Notes: generated from the sequence alone by a model not told the origin. Numbered from the stretch's first letter, positions 8,787-19,323 are shown. The stretch is 64,000 bases of DNA from Rhodobacterales bacterium (GCA_026400355.1 JAPLPE010000017.1:152132-216131); one strand, 5' to 3'. Made by a program: numbers and translations.

Positions 8787-9716
8787 ATGACTCAAGAACA
8801 CATCATTCTCGTCGGCGCTCCCGTCGATTGTGGCAAACGCCGCCGTGGCTGCCTCATGGGCCCCGATGCCTTCCGCACGGCCGGCCTTGCCGAAGCCATC
8901 ACCGATCTGGGTCATCAGCTCACCGACATGGGCAATCTCGCGCCGGCCCCGGTCCGTGTGGCCCCTGCCCCGAACCCCAAGGTTCATGCCCTCGCCGAGA
9001 ACGTTGGCTGGACCATCACGCTGCATGATGCCGCGCTGCAGGCGGCCAAGCTGGGCCTTCCCATCTTCCTCGGTGGCGACCACGCGCTTGCATTTGGCAC
9101 CGTCTCGGGAATGGCTGCCCATGCTGCGTCCCTCGGCCGCCCCCTATTCCTCCTCTGGCTCGACGCGCACAGCGATTTCCACACGCCGCTGACCACCGAC
9201 ACCGGCAACCTCCACGGCACTCCTGTGGCCTATGTCACCGGTCGCAACGGGTTTGAGGCCTTCCCGGCGCTCACCGCCAGGGTTCCGTTCGAAAACGTCG
9301 CCATGATCGGCCTGCGTTCTGTCGATCAGGCAGAACGTGCCGCCCTTGCCCAGACTTCTGTCTCCTTGACTGACATGCGCGCTATCGACGAAACCGGCGT
9401 ACGCGCCCCGCTTGCCGCTTTTCTCGACCGCGTGCAGGCAGCCAATGGTCTCCTCCATGTCTCGCTCGACGTCGATTTTCTTGACCCCGACTTTGCCCCC
9501 GCTGTCGGTACCACTGTTCCCGGTGGCGCCACCCTGCGCGAGGCGCATCTGGTCATGGAAATGCTCTGCGACGCCGGTTGTGTCGCCTCTCTCGACCTCG
9601 TTGAACTGAACCCCTTCCTTGATGACCGCGGGCGCACCGCCTCGGTCATGGTGGATCTGACGGCCTCCCTCCTTGGCCGCCGCATCTTTGACCGTCCGAC
9701 CCGGAGTTTCGCATGA
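8787..9716 (+). CDS. rocF: Arginase
   Basis: This 309-residue enzyme hydrolyses L-arginine to ornithine and urea in the cytoplasm. It has all the binuclear manganese motifs of the ureohydrolase family: GGDHALAFG (His99), WLDAHSDFHTP (Asp126, His128, Asp130) and SLDVDFLDPDFAP further on, with LVELNPFLD near the end. The order of motifs and the length match bacterial arginases rather than agmatinases, although the two are close. It overlaps the next gene by four bases (ATGA), which indicates translational coupling with ornithine cyclodeaminase. Confidence 0.92.
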   Translation: MTQEHIILVGAPVDCGKRRRGCLMGPDAFRTAGLAEAITDLGHQLTDMGNLAPAPVRVAPAPNPKVHALAENVGWTITLHDAALQAAKLGLPIFLGGDHALAFGTVSGMAAHAASLGRPLFLLWLDAHSDFHTPLTTDTGNLHGTPVAYVTGRNGFEAFPALTARVPFENVAMIGLRSVDQAERAALAQTSVSLTDMRAIDETGVRAPLAAFLDRVQAANGLLHVSLDVDFLDPDFAPAVGTTVPGGATLREAHLVMEMLCDAGCVASLDLVELNPFLDDRGRTASVMVDLTASLLGRRIFDRPTRSFA

Positions 9717-10771
9717 ACGCCCACGCCACCCTCCCGTCCCGTCTGGCTCTCGTTCCCTTCGTCTCTGTCGCCCACATGATGCAACTCGTGCACCATGTCG
9801 GGGTCGAGACGATGCTGGCCGACCTCGCCGACTCGATCGAAAGGGATTTCAAGCGGTGGGAGATGTTTGACAAGACGGCTCGGATCCCTGCCCATTCCCC
9901 CGAAGGCGTGATCGAACTCATGCCCACATCGGATGGTGAGGTTTACGGGTTCAAATACGTCAACGGTCATCCGGTCAACATGAAGTCCGGCCTGCAAACT
10001 GTTACTGCATTTGGTCTTCTGGCCGACATGCATACCGGATATCCGGTCCTGCTGTCTGAAATGACGATGCTCACCGCGCTGCGCACTGCCGCCATGTCGG
10101 CGCTGGCCGCCAGACACCTCGCCCCAAAGGGCGCGCGGACCATGGCGGTCATAGGCAACGGCGCGCAGTCCGAATTCCAGTGTCTCGGTTTCAAGCGCGT
10201 CGTGGGAATCGACACTGTCCGCCTCTACGACATTGACCCCGCCGCTACCGAAAAATGCGCTGCCAACCTTGCCGGTTCCGGCCTCACGGTCATCTCCTGC
10301 ACCTCGGCCGAACAGGCCATCGAAGGTGCCCAGATCATCACCACCGTCACGGCGGACAAGAAACTGTCCACCATACTTACTGACAACATGGTCGGCCCCG
10401 GCGTCCATATCAACGCCGTGGGCGGCGACAGCCCGGGCAAGACAGAACTGCACCGCGACATTCTCCTGCGTTCGAACATCTACGTCGAATACCCGCCCCA
10501 GACTCGCATCGAAGGCGAGATTCAGCAGCTTTCCCCCGATCATCCCGTCACCGAACTCTGGCAGGTGATGACCGGTGCCACCTCTGGCCGCACATCCCAG
10601 ACTGAAATCACCCTTTTCGACTCGGTCGGTTTCGCGATCGAGGACTTCTCGGCCCTCCGCTATGTCTTTGCCAAGGCGCTTGAAACCGGTCTCTACGCCA
10701 ATCTCGATATGGTCGCAGACCCTGACGAACCGCGCGACCTTTTCGGAATGCTGATGCGCGCCAAGGGCTAG
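9713..10771 (+). CDS. Ornithine cyclodeaminase
   Basis: This 352-residue member of the ornithine cyclodeaminase/mu-crystallin family converts L-ornithine to L-proline and ammonia using bound NAD. The substrate-binding N-terminus includes FKYVNGHPVNMKSGLQTVTAF, the family Lys/Arg region (SEMTMLTALRTAAMSALAARHLAP) follows, and the Rossmann motif is MAVIGNGAQSEFQ near residues 145-155. Its start codon lies inside the arginase stop region, so arginine is broken down to proline by two coupled enzymes. Proline would then enter central metabolism through a proline dehydrogenase outside the window. Confidence 0.93.
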   Translation: MNAHATLPSRLALVPFVSVAHMMQLVHHVGVETMLADLADSIERDFKRWEMFDKTARIPAHSPEGVIELMPTSDGEVYGFKYVNGHPVNMKSGLQTVTAFGLLADMHTGYPVLLSEMTMLTALRTAAMSALAARHLAPKGARTMAVIGNGAQSEFQCLGFKRVVGIDTVRLYDIDPAATEKCAANLAGSGLTVISCTSAEQAIEGAQIITTVTADKKLSTILTDNMVGPGVHINAVGGDSPGKTELHRDILLRSNIYVEYPPQTRIEGEIQQLSPDHPVTELWQVMTGATSGRTSQTEITLFDSVGFAIEDFSALRYVFAKALETGLYANLDMVADPDEPRDLFGMLMRAKG

Positions 10772-10821
10772 AACCCCGCGCCCGCGCACCCTATGGTCCC
10801 CCTGAAACGTGGGGGATCATC

Positions 10822-11709
10822 ATGAAAGAACGTATCGGCTTTGTCGGCATCGGCCTCATGGGTCAGGGGATGGCCACGAACATCGTGACCAAAGGCTGGC
10901 CCCTGACCGTGATCGGCCACCGCAACCGCAAACCTGTCGCGGAACTTGTCGCGGCCGGCGCGACCGAGGCCCCGGATCTGGCAGATCTTGCCCGCGCCTC
11001 GGACATCATCTTCCTCTGCCTTACCGGTTCACCCGAGGTGGCTTCGGTCGTAGAAGGCCTCAAACCTGGCCTCGCCGCAGGCACGGTCATCGTCGATTGC
11101 TCTACCGCCGACCCGACCGTCACCGAACGTCTGGCCGCAGATCTTGCGCCCTTCGGCGTGCATTTCGCAGACGCCCCCCTTGGCCGCACCCCGAAAGAGG
11201 CCTGGGCCGGCACGCTCGACGCCATGGTCGGCGCCACCCCCGAAACCTTCGCCCGCATCGAACCCGTGATCCGCGCCTGGGCCGGCAAGGTGGTCCATAT
11301 CGGCGGCGTGGCCGACGGCCACCGCATGAAGCTGTTGAACAACTTCCTTTCGCTCGGCTATGCCGCGCTCTACTCCGAAGCCCTCGCACTGGGCCGCAAG
11401 GTCGGCATCACCCCGCAAACCTTCGATTCCGTCATCCGGGGCGGCCGCATGGACTGCGGCTTCTATCAGACATTCATGGGCTACACGATCGAAGGCAACC
11501 GCGAGGCGCACAAGTTCACATTGTCCAATGCGTTCAAGGACATGCGCTATCTCGAAAGCATGGCTAATGCCGCGCCGATCGCTACCAGCCTGACCAGCGC
11601 CGTCAAGAACAGCTATGCCATCGCCGTGTCGAACGGCGGGACAGGCCCCGAAGATTACGTTCCCCACCTCCCTGATTTTATTGCCAAAGCCAACGGAATC
11701 GATTCCTGA
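10822..11709 (+). CDS. NAD(P)-dependent oxidoreductase of the 3-hydroxyisobutyrate dehydrogenase family
   Basis: This 295-residue protein has the family layout: the dinucleotide motif GFVGIGLMGQGMA at the N-terminus, the substrate loop DAPLGRTPKEAWAGTL (about 117-132) and the catalytic lysine in GHRMKLLNNFLSLGYAA (about residue 171). Members oxidise beta-hydroxyacids such as 3-hydroxyisobutyrate, tartronate semialdehyde or L-threonate; the exact substrate is not evident. The short gap after ornithine cyclodeaminase permits co-transcription. The ribosome site GGGGGA (10811-10816) can pair with TCCCCC at 10797-10802, so the site may be partly masked in the mRNA. Confidence 0.88.
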   Translation: MKERIGFVGIGLMGQGMATNIVTKGWPLTVIGHRNRKPVAELVAAGATEAPDLADLARASDIIFLCLTGSPEVASVVEGLKPGLAAGTVIVDCSTADPTVTERLAADLAPFGVHFADAPLGRTPKEAWAGTLDAMVGATPETFARIEPVIRAWAGKVVHIGGVADGHRMKLLNNFLSLGYAALYSEALALGRKVGITPQTFDSVIRGGRMDCGFYQTFMGYTIEGNREAHKFTLSNAFKDMRYLESMANAAPIATSLTSAVKNSYAIAVSNGGTGPEDYVPHLPDFIAKANGIDS

Positions 11710-11763
11710 GAAGGCCCCGGCACATTATCGTCGGGTGCGCATTCTGCACACCTCACGCCACCG

Positions 11764-12045
11764 TCAGTGAAACCGGAACTCCCCTACCACGTTCCGCCAG
11801 TCCCCCGGCGAAATCATTCTCCGATGCACGAAACGCACCGAATGCAGCGGGCCTTCGATCTGGTCCTGCCAGAACTCGATGAATCTGAAGAGCCTTGGAT
11901 GATCGGGTGCAAGATCGTAGTCCTGCCAGATAAAGGTGTTCAGCACCGACTCGTAATCCGGCATTCGGTAGAAGAACTCGGCAGTGGTCAGCCCGTAGCC
12001 CTTGAACATCAGCCCGGTTTCCGAAGGGGGGTGCGAGGCCATCAT
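11764..12045 (-). CDS. usg: Usg family protein
   Basis: This 93-residue protein carries the signature YGLTTAEFFYRMPDY, FIWQDYDLAPDHPRL and IEGPLHSVRF of the Usg family (PF06233), a small alphaproteobacterial family first noted upstream of trpF in Caulobacter. The biochemical role is not established. Here it is not next to tryptophan genes but sits divergently from gyrA. The start at 12045 gives MMAS; the second ATG at 12042 is equally possible. Confidence 0.85.
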   Translation of the reverse strand: MMASHPPSETGLMFKGYGLTTAEFFYRMPDYESVLNTFIWQDYDLAPDHPRLFRFIEFWQDQIEGPLHSVRFVHRRMISPGDWRNVVGEFRFH

Positions 12046-12160
12046 GCGCTCCGTTTCTCAACTTCACACCACGATCCCAGCACGGCCACATTAAAAGTCA
12101 ATAAAAACAATTTGTTGTCAATCACGGCCGGTTGCTGCCAATGCAATCCGGCATCAGCGA

Positions 12161-12190
12161 TTGCACCCTACCGGATGGGGGTGGTATAAC
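12161..12190 (+). promoter_or_regulatory. Predicted sigma-70 promoter of gyrA
   Basis: TTGCAC (12161-12166) and TATAAC (12185-12190) are separated by 18 bases and point towards gyrA. The predicted transcript would begin near 12197, downstream of the upstream in-frame ATG codons at 12132 and 12141, which supports the TTG at 12237 as the real gyrA start. Confidence 0.6.
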
Positions 12191-12236
12191 CCATTCAACA
12201 ATATGTAGCAGTCCCGAACCCAGACAGGCAGACCAG

Positions 12237-14975
12237 TTGAGCGACACACCGGAAACCCCTGAATCCGAAGACGAATCTGCCCCGACGCGGGTGGTCCATC
12301 ACGGCCCGTCGATCTCCATCACGGCCGAGATGAAGTCGTCCTATCTCGACTATGCTATGTCGGTCATCGTCTCCCGCGCTATCCCAGACCTGCGCGACGG
12401 GCTGAAACCGGTGCACCGCAGGATTCTCTATGCTATGCATGAAGTGGGCAATACCCACGACAAGCCTTATCGCAAATCTGCCCGCCCCGTAGGCGATGTG
12501 ATGGGAAAATATCACCCCCATGGCGACTCGGCCATTTACGAGGCACTCGCCCGCATGGCGCAGGACTTCTCCATGTCTCTGCCTCTCCTCGACGGTCAGG
12601 GCAATTTCGGTTCAATGGACGGTGATAACCCCGCCGCCATGCGCTACACTGAAGTCCGCCTCGACAAACCCGCCGCCTATCTCCTCGCCGATATCGACAA
12701 GGACACGGTCGACTTTCAGGACAACTACGACGGCAAGGATCGCGAGCCTTCGGTTCTCCCCGCCCGATTCCCCAACATGCTCGTCAACGGCGCTGGCGGC
12801 ATCGCCGTAGGTATGGCTACAAATATACCTCCCCACAATCTGGGCGAAGTCATCGATGCCACCATCGCCCTGATCGCTGACCCGGACCTCACCTCAGAGG
12901 ACCTGATCCAATATGTACCCGGCCCCGATTTCCCGACCGGCGCGCTGATGCTCGGCCGCTCGGGCGCCCGCAAGGCCTATCTCGAAGGGCGCGGTTCCGT
13001 CATCATCCGCGCCCGCACCCATGTCGAGGAACTGCGAAAGGACCGCTGGGCCATCATCGTGGACGAGATTCCTTATCAGGTGAACAAGTCCGCCATGATA
13101 GACAAGATCGCCGAAGCCGCCCGCGACAAGCGGATCGAAGGCATCGCCCATGTGCAGGACGAATCCGACCGGAACGGCGTCCGCGTGGTGGTGGAACTCA
13201 AGCGCGACGCCACTGCCGATGTGGTCCTGAACCAGCTCTACCGCTTCAGCCCGATGCAGACCTCCTTCGGCTGCAACATGCTCGCACTGAACGGCGGCCG
13301 CCCCGAAACGCTGACCCTGCGCGCCTTTCTGACCGCCTTTGTCGACTTCCGTGAAGAGGTCGTTGCACGCCGCACGGCCTTTGAACTCCGCAAGTCCCGT
13401 GAACGCAGCCACATCCTCTGCGGCCTGGCCGTCGCCGTCTCGAACCTTGATGAAGTCGTGGCAACGATCCGGAACTCCGCCGATGCCGCCGACGCGCGCG
13501 AAAAGCTGATGACGCGCCGCTGGAACGCCCGCGACATCCTTGAATACATCGCGCTTATCGACGATCCGACCCATACCGCCAACCCCGATGGCACCTATAA
13601 CCTGTCCGACGCCCAGGCCCGCGCCATCCTCGACCTCCGCCTCCAGCGCCTTACACAACTTGGCGTCAAGGAAGTGACCGACGAACTGCAGGAACTCGCT
13701 GGCAAGATCCGCGAATACCTTGAGATCCTCGGTTCCCGCGATCGGATCATGGCCATCATCAAGTCCGAGCTTGAAGAGGTCAGAACCCTCTTCGCCGTCC
13801 CCCGCCGTACCGAAATCGTGGACTGGGCTGGCGATCTTGAAGACGAAGACCTGATTGAACGCGAAGACATGGTCGTCACCGTAACCTCGGGCGGCTACAT
13901 CAAGCGCACCCCATTGTCCGAATTCCGCGCCCAACGGCGCGGCGGCAAGGGCTTGTCTTCGATGCAGACCAAGGAAGAGGATGTTGTCACCACTCTCTTC
14001 GTGGCCAATACCCACACCCAACTCCTGTTCTTCACCACCGACGGCATGGCCTTCGCACTCAAATGCTGGCGCCTCCCTCTTGCGGGCCGCACCGCCAAGG
14101 GCAAGGCCATCGTCAACATCCTGCCCATTCCCACCGGCGTCTCCATCGCCGCCATCATGCCCGTCGACAGGCCCGAAGAAGAATGGGACGCACTCCAGAT
14201 ATTCTTTGCGACCAGCGCCGGCGATGTGCGCCGCAACGCACTTTCGGATTTCACCAACGTCCGCCGCAACGGCATCATCGCGATGAAACTGCCCGAAGAC
14301 GGCACCAGCATCGTCAACGTCCGCATCTGCTCCGAAGATGACGACATCATGCTCGTGACCGACTCGGGCCGTGCCATCCGCTTCCCAACGACCGAGGTGC
14401 GCGTTTTCAAGGGCCGCGATTCGACAGGTGTTCGCGGCATTACCCTGCGCGGCGATGACCACGTCGTCTCCATGGCCGTTATCCGTCATTTCGAAGCGAC
14501 GCCGGAAGAACGCGAAGCCTATCTCAAGATGCGCCGCGCCCAGTTCGGCGCGACGGACGAGGCCGAGACGGAAACCGACGAGGAAGAAGACGCTGCCGTC
14601 GAAGCCGGAAGCCTCCCACTCGAACGTTTCGCCGAAATGTCCGAGGCCGAAAACCTGATCCTCACCATCACTGCAAAGGGCTCGGGCAAGCTTTCCTCCA
14701 GCCACAACTATCCTGTCCGTGGTCGGGGTGGCATTGGCGTCGCGGCGATTGACAAAACCATGCGCGGCGGCCCGGTCGTTGCAGCCCTGCCCGTCGAACT
14801 TGGAGATCAGGTGATGCTCGTCACCTCCACCGGCCAGTCGATCCGCGTCCCCGTCCAAGGCATTTCCTTCCGCTCGCGTTCCGCAGGCGGGGTCAAGGTC
14901 TTCAACACCGGCACGGATGAAGAAGTCGCCAGCGTCGCATGGATCGCCGAACAAAGCGAAGACGAAACAGAATAG
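12237..14975 (+). CDS. gyrA: DNA gyrase subunit A
   Basis: This 912-residue subunit breaks and rejoins DNA in the gyrase A2B2 complex. The N-terminal winged-helix/tower part includes the quinolone-binding loop [18 protein letters not shown] (serine and glutamate at the positions that carry resistance changes, so a susceptible-type sequence apart from Glu in place of the E. coli Asp) and the catalytic tyrosine in [10 protein letters not shown]. The GyrA box QRRGGKG and six-bladed C-terminal pinwheel follow, with an acidic insert ([13 protein letters not shown]) near residue 775. The start is probably TTG (LSDTPETPE), consistent with the promoter position; ATG codons at 12132 and 12141 are the alternatives. 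Confidence 0.95.
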   Translation: MSDTPETPESEDESAPTRVVHHGPSISITAEMKSSYLDYAMSVIVSRAIPDLRDGLKPVHRRILYAMHEVGNTHDKPYRKSARPVGDVMGKYHPHGDSAIYEALARMAQDFSMSLPLLDGQGNFGSMDGDNPAAMRYTEVRLDKPAAYLLADIDKDTVDFQDNYDGKDREPSVLPARFPNMLVNGAGGIAVGMATNIPPHNLGEVIDATIALIADPDLTSEDLIQYVPGPDFPTGALMLGRSGARKAYLEGRGSVIIRARTHVEELRKDRWAIIVDEIPYQVNKSAMIDKIAEAARDKRIEGIAHVQDESDRNGVRVVVELKRDATADVVLNQLYRFSPMQTSFGCNMLALNGGRPETLTLRAFLTAFVDFREEVVARRTAFELRKSRERSHILCGLAVAVSNLDEVVATIRNSADAADAREKLMTRRWNARDILEYIALIDDPTHTANPDGTYNLSDAQARAILDLRLQRLTQLGVKEVTDELQELAGKIREYLEILGSRDRIMAIIKSELEEVRTLFAVPRRTEIVDWAGDLEDEDLIEREDMVVTVTSGGYIKRTPLSEFRAQRRGGKGLSSMQTKEEDVVTTLFVANTHTQLLFFTTDGMAFALKCWRLPLAGRTAKGKAIVNILPIPTGVSIAAIMPVDRPEEEWDALQIFFATSAGDVRRNALSDFTNVRRNGIIAMKLPEDGTSIVNVRICSEDDDIMLVTDSGRAIRFPTTEVRVFKGRDSTGVRGITLRGDDHVVSMAVIRHFEATPEEREAYLKMRRAQFGATDEAETETDEEEDAAVEAGSLPLERFAEMSEAENLILTITAKGSGKLSSSHNYPVRGRGGIGVAAIDKTMRGGPVVAALPVELGDQVMLVTSTGQSIRVPVQGISFRSRSAGGVKVFNTGTDEEVASVAWIAEQSEDETE

Positions 14976-15071
14976 ATCAAGACCCGCCCCCGCAGGACAG
15001 CCGGATCGAACCGGCGCAACGCAGGGGCGGCCAAGGCAGACCAGACAGGCAAAAGAACCAAGGAGCATACA

Positions 15072-15764
15072 ATGGCACGTCATTACCTTATCATCGGCAC
15101 GCTTCTCGCAGGTCTGGCCGTTTCGGTTCAGGCTCAGGGTTTTGAGGGCGCCCAGATCACGCTGGAAACACTTGGTTATTCCAACGACGGCGACTTCGGC
15201 GCGACCTCCTACGAAGGCGGCATCCAGTTCGGCCTCTGGCGCAACTTCGGTGTCGAGGGTGACCTTGCCTACTATGGCAACAGTGTCTTTGGCGTGGATG
15301 GCCGCAACGCCACGGGCCATCTTATCTATGGCATCAACCCGATCTCCAACGCCGGCCTCTTCTTTGCACAGGACAGTTCAGACGGCACCCAGGCCGGCCT
15401 CTACGGGATCGAAGGCATGGCAGCCTTCGGCGGGACCCAGATCGAAGGCTATCTTGGGGCGGTGCAGGGCGATCTCTCGGACGGCTCGGTCTTTGGCGCC
15501 GAAGGCACGATCACGGTCGGCCGCGCCATCTCTCTCTCTGCCAGCTACGATCAGGTCGAACTCGAAGGAAGCTACAATCGCTTTGGCATCGGTGCCCAGT
15601 ACCAGATGGCTGTCGGCCCTCTCCTTTATGCCGAGGCAGGGACGATCACCGGCAACGCCACCGATGACAACTTTGTTGCGCTCGGCGTGACCCTCGCCAT
15701 TGGCCCGAATCAGGGCACGACCTTTCAGCCCCGCAGCCTGTTCAATGTCCTGCAAGGATTTTAA
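15072..15764 (+). CDS. Small outer-membrane beta-barrel-like protein
   Basis: The 230-residue product starts with a Sec signal peptide (residues 1-21, ending SVQAQ). It then alternates polar and hydrophobic residues with many glycines and aromatic girdle residues (GIQFGLWRNFGVEGDLAYYG, AISLSASYDQVELEGSYNRFGIGAQYQM), as in 8-10 strand porin-like barrels, and ends in phenylalanine (NVLQGF), the usual BamA recognition residue. The ribosome site AAGGAG precedes the ATG. No named family is recognised. It follows gyrA on the same strand after 96 bases; any functional link is unclear. Confidence 0.75.
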   Translation: MARHYLIIGTLLAGLAVSVQAQGFEGAQITLETLGYSNDGDFGATSYEGGIQFGLWRNFGVEGDLAYYGNSVFGVDGRNATGHLIYGINPISNAGLFFAQDSSDGTQAGLYGIEGMAAFGGTQIEGYLGAVQGDLSDGSVFGAEGTITVGRAISLSASYDQVELEGSYNRFGIGAQYQMAVGPLLYAEAGTITGNATDDNFVALGVTLAIGPNQGTTFQPRSLFNVLQGF

Positions 15765-15816
15765 CCCGTCCTCAACTTGAACCATGCATTGCTGCCCCAC
15801 CGGACAGGAATGCATC

Positions 15817-16167
15817 ATGAACCTTTATCACTGCCTGATCGAACTCAGAAGCGAGGCGAAGGCCCTTGCCTTCGCCTGTGCTGTCGAAAACTGGATGACC
15901 CATCTTCAGGAACGCCATCTGATCGTCCAATGGCGCCTTCTGCGCCGCAAGCTTGGTCTGGCCTCCGGCGCACATACCGATTTCATCCTCGAAATAGAAA
16001 TCGCCAGCTTGGCCCATATCGACCAGATCTTCTGCACCCTCAGCCAATCGGACGGCCAGTCAGAACGTCACTACGACCATCTGCATCAGATGATCGGTAC
16101 CATGTTCGTTGGCCTCTATCGCCCCTATCCCGATCCGGAAAACCGCGAACGCATCGCGCTCATCTGA
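15817..16167 (+). CDS. Conserved small protein of unknown function (DUF6614-like)
   Basis: This 116-residue cytoplasmic protein begins [20 protein letters not shown] and ends with [16 protein letters not shown]. It resembles a Rhodobacterales family annotated as DUF6614 (recollection, not searched); its function is unknown. The predicted fold is alpha/beta with no signal or membrane segment. The ATG at 15817 is preferred over 15784 because it has an AGGA site and the family starts MNLY. It precedes trmFO on the same strand by 43 bases. Confidence 0.65.
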   Translation: MNLYHCLIELRSEAKALAFACAVENWMTHLQERHLIVQWRLLRRKLGLASGAHTDFILEIEIASLAHIDQIFCTLSQSDGQSERHYDHLHQMIGTMFVGLYRPYPDPENRERIALI

Positions 16168-16210
16168 CCATGGGTTGAACTGGCCCCAAGGCCCGGCTAC
16201 ATCCCGTCCC

Positions 16211-17569
16211 ATGACGGAGACACTTCACATTGTAGGCGGCGGCATGGCCGGGTCCGAAGCCGCATGGCAGGCCACGAGCGCAGGCATCCCCGTGGTCATT
16301 CACGAAATGCGCCCGACCGTCGGTACCTTTGCCCACCGTTCGGGCAGTCTTGCCGAAATGGTCTGCTCGAACTCCTTCCGCTCGGATGACGACGAACAGA
16401 ATGCCGTGGGCCTTCTGCATTGGGAAATGCGCGCCGCCGGTGGCCTGATCATGCGTACCGCGGACGCTCACCGCCTTCCCGCAGGCGGTGCCTTGGCCGT
16501 GGATCGTGATGCCTTTGCTGAATCCGTCTCCCGCACACTGCGCACTCACCCTCTCATTACCGTTTCGAATGAAGAAGTTACGACCCTTCCTTCAACTGGC
16601 TGCTGGATCATGGCAACCGGCCCCCTGACCTCTGCCACCCTCGCCTCCGCGATCAGGGACGAAACGGGTGCCGATCAGCTCGCCTTCTTTGACGCCATCG
16701 CCCCCATTGTCCATGCCGACACGATCAACATGGACGTGGCCTGGCTTCAGTCCCGATATGACAAGGGCGAGACCGAGGAAGAACGCACCGCCTACATCAA
16801 CTGCCCGATGACCCACGCGCAATATGACGCCTTCATCGACGCCATGCTCGCCGCCGACAAAACGGTATTCCATGAAGGTGAAACGGCAGGCTACTTCGAC
16901 GGCTGCCTTCCGGTTGAAGTCATGGCCGAACGCGGCCGCGAAACCCTCCGCTTTGGTCCGATGAAGCCGGTAGGTCTTACCAATGCCCACGATCCATCGA
17001 CCAAGCCCTATGCTGTCGTGCAACTGCGCCGCGACAACGCACTCGGCACACTCTACAACATCGTGGGCTTTCAGACAAAGATGAAATACGGCGCACAAAC
17101 CACTGTTTTTAGAATGATTCCGGGTCTTGAGAATGCCGAATTCGCACGCCTCGGCGGCATTCACCGCAACACCTTCATCAACTCGCCCACGCTCCTTGAC
17201 GCCCAGATGCGCCTCAAATCCCGGCCCCATATCCGCTTTGCAGGCCAGATTACCGGCGTCGAAGGCTATGTCGAAAGTGCCGCCATGGGCCTTCTCGCCG
17301 GACGCATGGCCGTTGCCGAAATCACCGGCCGCCCGCTTGCCCCGGTGCCGCCCACCACTGCCATGGGCGCACTCGTCCATCACATCACCGGCGGGGCTGA
17401 CGCGAAAACCTTCCAACCGATGAACGTGAACTTCGGCCTCTTCCCGCCGCTCGACGCCGCCCGGGGCGGCCGCAAAGGGCGCAAGGACCGCTACAAGGGC
17501 TATACCGACCGGGCCAAGGCCGACTGGCTGGCATGGCTCGGACAGGACGCCCGCGCCGCCGCCGAATGA
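16211..17569 (+). CDS. trmFO: Methylenetetrahydrofolate-tRNA-(uracil-5)-methyltransferase TrmFO
   Basis: This 452-residue flavoenzyme makes 5-methyluridine at position 54 of the tRNA T-loop, using methylenetetrahydrofolate and FADH2. It starts with the FAD-binding Rossmann motif [16 protein letters not shown] (residues 5-20), has the conserved cysteine-containing segment [11 protein letters not shown] (Cys52) and the second cysteine region [15 protein letters not shown]. The C-terminus carries the family [14 protein letters not shown]. The start at 16211 places the FAD motif as in homologues. It overlaps gluQ by four bases (ATGA). Confidence 0.95.
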   Translation: MTETLHIVGGGMAGSEAAWQATSAGIPVVIHEMRPTVGTFAHRSGSLAEMVCSNSFRSDDDEQNAVGLLHWEMRAAGGLIMRTADAHRLPAGGALAVDRDAFAESVSRTLRTHPLITVSNEEVTTLPSTGCWIMATGPLTSATLASAIRDETGADQLAFFDAIAPIVHADTINMDVAWLQSRYDKGETEEERTAYINCPMTHAQYDAFIDAMLAADKTVFHEGETAGYFDGCLPVEVMAERGRETLRFGPMKPVGLTNAHDPSTKPYAVVQLRRDNALGTLYNIVGFQTKMKYGAQTTVFRMIPGLENAEFARLGGIHRNTFINSPTLLDAQMRLKSRPHIRFAGQITGVEGYVESAAMGLLAGRMAVAEITGRPLAPVPPTTAMGALVHHITGGADAKTFQPMNVNFGLFPPLDAARGGRKGRKDRYKGYTDRAKADWLAWLGQDARAAAE

Positions 17570-18450
17570 TCACGCGCTTCGCGCCGTCCCCCACCGGTCC
17601 GCTGCATCTGGGACATGCCTATTCGGCGATTGTCGGGTTCGACATGGCAATGGAAAACGGGGGCCAATGGCTCCTCCGGATCGAGGATATCGACGGCCAG
17701 CGGTGCAAGCCGGAATGGGAGAAGCAGATCTACGAGGATCTTGAATGGCTGGGGCTGTGGTGGCCCGAACCTGTGATGCGACAGTCTGACAGGGTCGGAG
17801 CCTATCAGACGGCTATCGACAGCCTCAAGGCCAAGTCCCTGCTCTACCCCTGCACCTGCACCCGCGCCGATATCCTCCATGCGCTTGCTGCACCACAGGA
17901 AGGTGGGTCGCATCCAACTGGTCCCGACGGCGTGGTCTATCCCGGAACATGTCGTCCGGCCTATTGGTTTGAACCTGACTTTCGGTCGCATCCTGACGCA
18001 GCGCTTCGACTCAATATGCTGCAAGCCGCCGGAGCCAGTGAGCCGCGCGCTGGCGAAGGCCATGCGTTCTGGTTTCAAGAGGACGGCCATGGACCCGCCG
18101 GACAGCGCGGCTTCATAGACGTCCTGAGGCGCGAATTGATCGACAGCATCGGCGATGTCGTAATTGCCCGACGCGACATCGGCACATCCTACCACCTGTC
18201 CGTTGTCCTTGATGATGCGACACAGGGCATTACCCATGTCGTCCGCGGTCAGGACTTGTTCGAAGCAACCAAGATTCATGTGGTCCTTCAACGTCTGTTG
18301 TCCCTGCCGACCCCAATCTACCACCACCACCGCCTGATCCGCGATGAAAACGGTAAACGCCTCGCCAAGCGGGACGGCTCTCGGGCCATCCGGCTCTACC
18401 GGCAGGAAGGCGCGACGCGACAGGACATCCGCCGCATGATTGGCCTATAG
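17566..18450 (+). CDS. gluQ: Glutamyl-Q tRNA(Asp) synthetase
   Basis: The 294-residue protein is a glutamyl-tRNA synthetase catalytic domain without the anticodon-binding part. It has [18 protein letters not shown] with the HIGH equivalent HLGH at the N-terminus, the zinc-binding [10 protein letters not shown] plus TCR cysteines, and the KMSKS equivalent in [15 protein letters not shown]. GluQ glutamylates queuosine at the wobble position of tRNA-Asp. The adjacent trmFO also modifies tRNA. The family start at [11 protein letters not shown] corresponds to the ATG at 17566, coupled to trmFO. Its end overlaps convergent hisI by six bases. Confidence 0.92.
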   Translation: MITRFAPSPTGPLHLGHAYSAIVGFDMAMENGGQWLLRIEDIDGQRCKPEWEKQIYEDLEWLGLWWPEPVMRQSDRVGAYQTAIDSLKAKSLLYPCTCTRADILHALAAPQEGGSHPTGPDGVVYPGTCRPAYWFEPDFRSHPDAALRLNMLQAAGASEPRAGEGHAFWFQEDGHGPAGQRGFIDVLRRELIDSIGDVVIARRDIGTSYHLSVVLDDATQGITHVVRGQDLFEATKIHVVLQRLLSLPTPIYHHHRLIRDENGKRLAKRDGSRAIRLYRQEGATRQDIRRMIGL

Positions 18451-18801
18451 CGGCGCCATCAGCTCCACCTCGGCCCCATCCTGCACAGCGGTAAAAAAGC
18501 AGGACTGCCGCCCCGTATGACAAGCCGGCCCCGTCTGCCGCACCGTCAGAAGAAGCGCGTCCCGGTCACAATCCACCCGGAAATCGATCAGTTCCTGCAT
18601 ATGCCCGCTTGTCTCGCCCTTGACCCAGAACGCCGCCCGTGACCGCGACCAATAGGTCACCCGTCCGGTCGCCAACGTCCGCTCCACGGCCTCGGCATTC
18701 ATCCAGGCCATCATCAAAACCTCGCCGGTCGCCGCATCCTGCGCAATCGCCGGGATCAGACCGTTTGCGTCAAACCTCAAGGAAGCCACATCAAACGCCA
18801 T
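18445..18801 (-). CDS. hisI: Phosphoribosyl-AMP cyclohydrolase
   Basis: The 118-residue single-domain HisI opens the purine ring of phosphoribosyl-AMP in the third step of histidine synthesis. It shows the family core [29 protein letters not shown], the magnesium site VDCDRDALL and the zinc cysteines in [13 protein letters not shown]. It stands alone rather than in a his operon and is not fused to HisE, the usual arrangement in alphaproteobacteria. Confidence 0.95.
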   Translation of the reverse strand: MAFDVASLRFDANGLIPAIAQDAATGEVLMMAWMNAEAVERTLATGRVTYWSRSRAAFWVKGETSGHMQELIDFRVDCDRDALLLTVRQTGPACHTGRQSCFFTAVQDGAEVELMAPL

Positions 18802-18869
18802 CCTCAGACTCCCTTTGCAAAGACCGCGACCGGCTCTATCTAGAGGTCAAGCTTTCAAAGGGCAAACTC

Positions 18870-19322
18870 ATGTCGTCCGACAGCGATCTCATCCGCCTCT
18901 ATTCCGCGCAGATCCTTGCCCTTGCGGCGGACATGCCGCGCACAACGCGGCTGACCGCGCCCGCCGGCACCGCCCGCCGTCGCTCTCCCCTCTGCGGTTC
19001 AACCGTCACGGTCGATCTCGAAGTGCAGGATGGCGTCATTCGCGACTATGGTCAGGATGTGAAGGCCTGCGCTCTGGGTCAGGCCGCAGCCTCCATCGTG
19101 GGCTCCACGGTCGTGGGCCTCACCCGCGATCAGGTCCAAAAGGGTCGCGACCAACTCTTGGCCATGCTGAAATCGAACGGCCCCGTTCCTGAAGCCCCGT
19201 TCCAGGGGCTCGGCGTCCTCGAACCTGCCCGCGATTACAAGAACCGCCACGCCTCGATCATGCTCGCCTTCGATGCCACGCTCGAGGCTTTCGATAAGGC
19301 AACTGCCACCGCCCAGGTCTGA
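18870..19322 (+). CDS. IscU/NifU-N-like iron-sulfur scaffold protein
   Basis: This 150-residue protein has the IscU/SufU fold with two of the three canonical cluster cysteines: Cys42 in PLCGSTVTVDL and Cys67 in DVKACALGQAAASIV. At the third position the sequence is NRHASIML, with alanine or serine instead of cysteine. This variant is common in alphaproteobacteria (recollection), and whether it assembles clusters itself is uncertain. The ATG at 18870 matches the N-terminus of the family (LIRLYSAQILALAADMP). It is divergent from hisI by 68 bases. Confidence 0.8.
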   Translation: MSSDSDLIRLYSAQILALAADMPRTTRLTAPAGTARRRSPLCGSTVTVDLEVQDGVIRDYGQDVKACALGQAAASIVGSTVVGLTRDQVQKGRDQLLAMLKSNGPVPEAPFQGLGVLEPARDYKNRHASIMLAFDATLEAFDKATATAQV

Positions 19323-19323
19323 G

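Noticed and set aside
12894..15320. 808-residue minus-strand ORF
   Set aside because: Antisense to gyrA and to the outer-membrane protein gene, with no domain.
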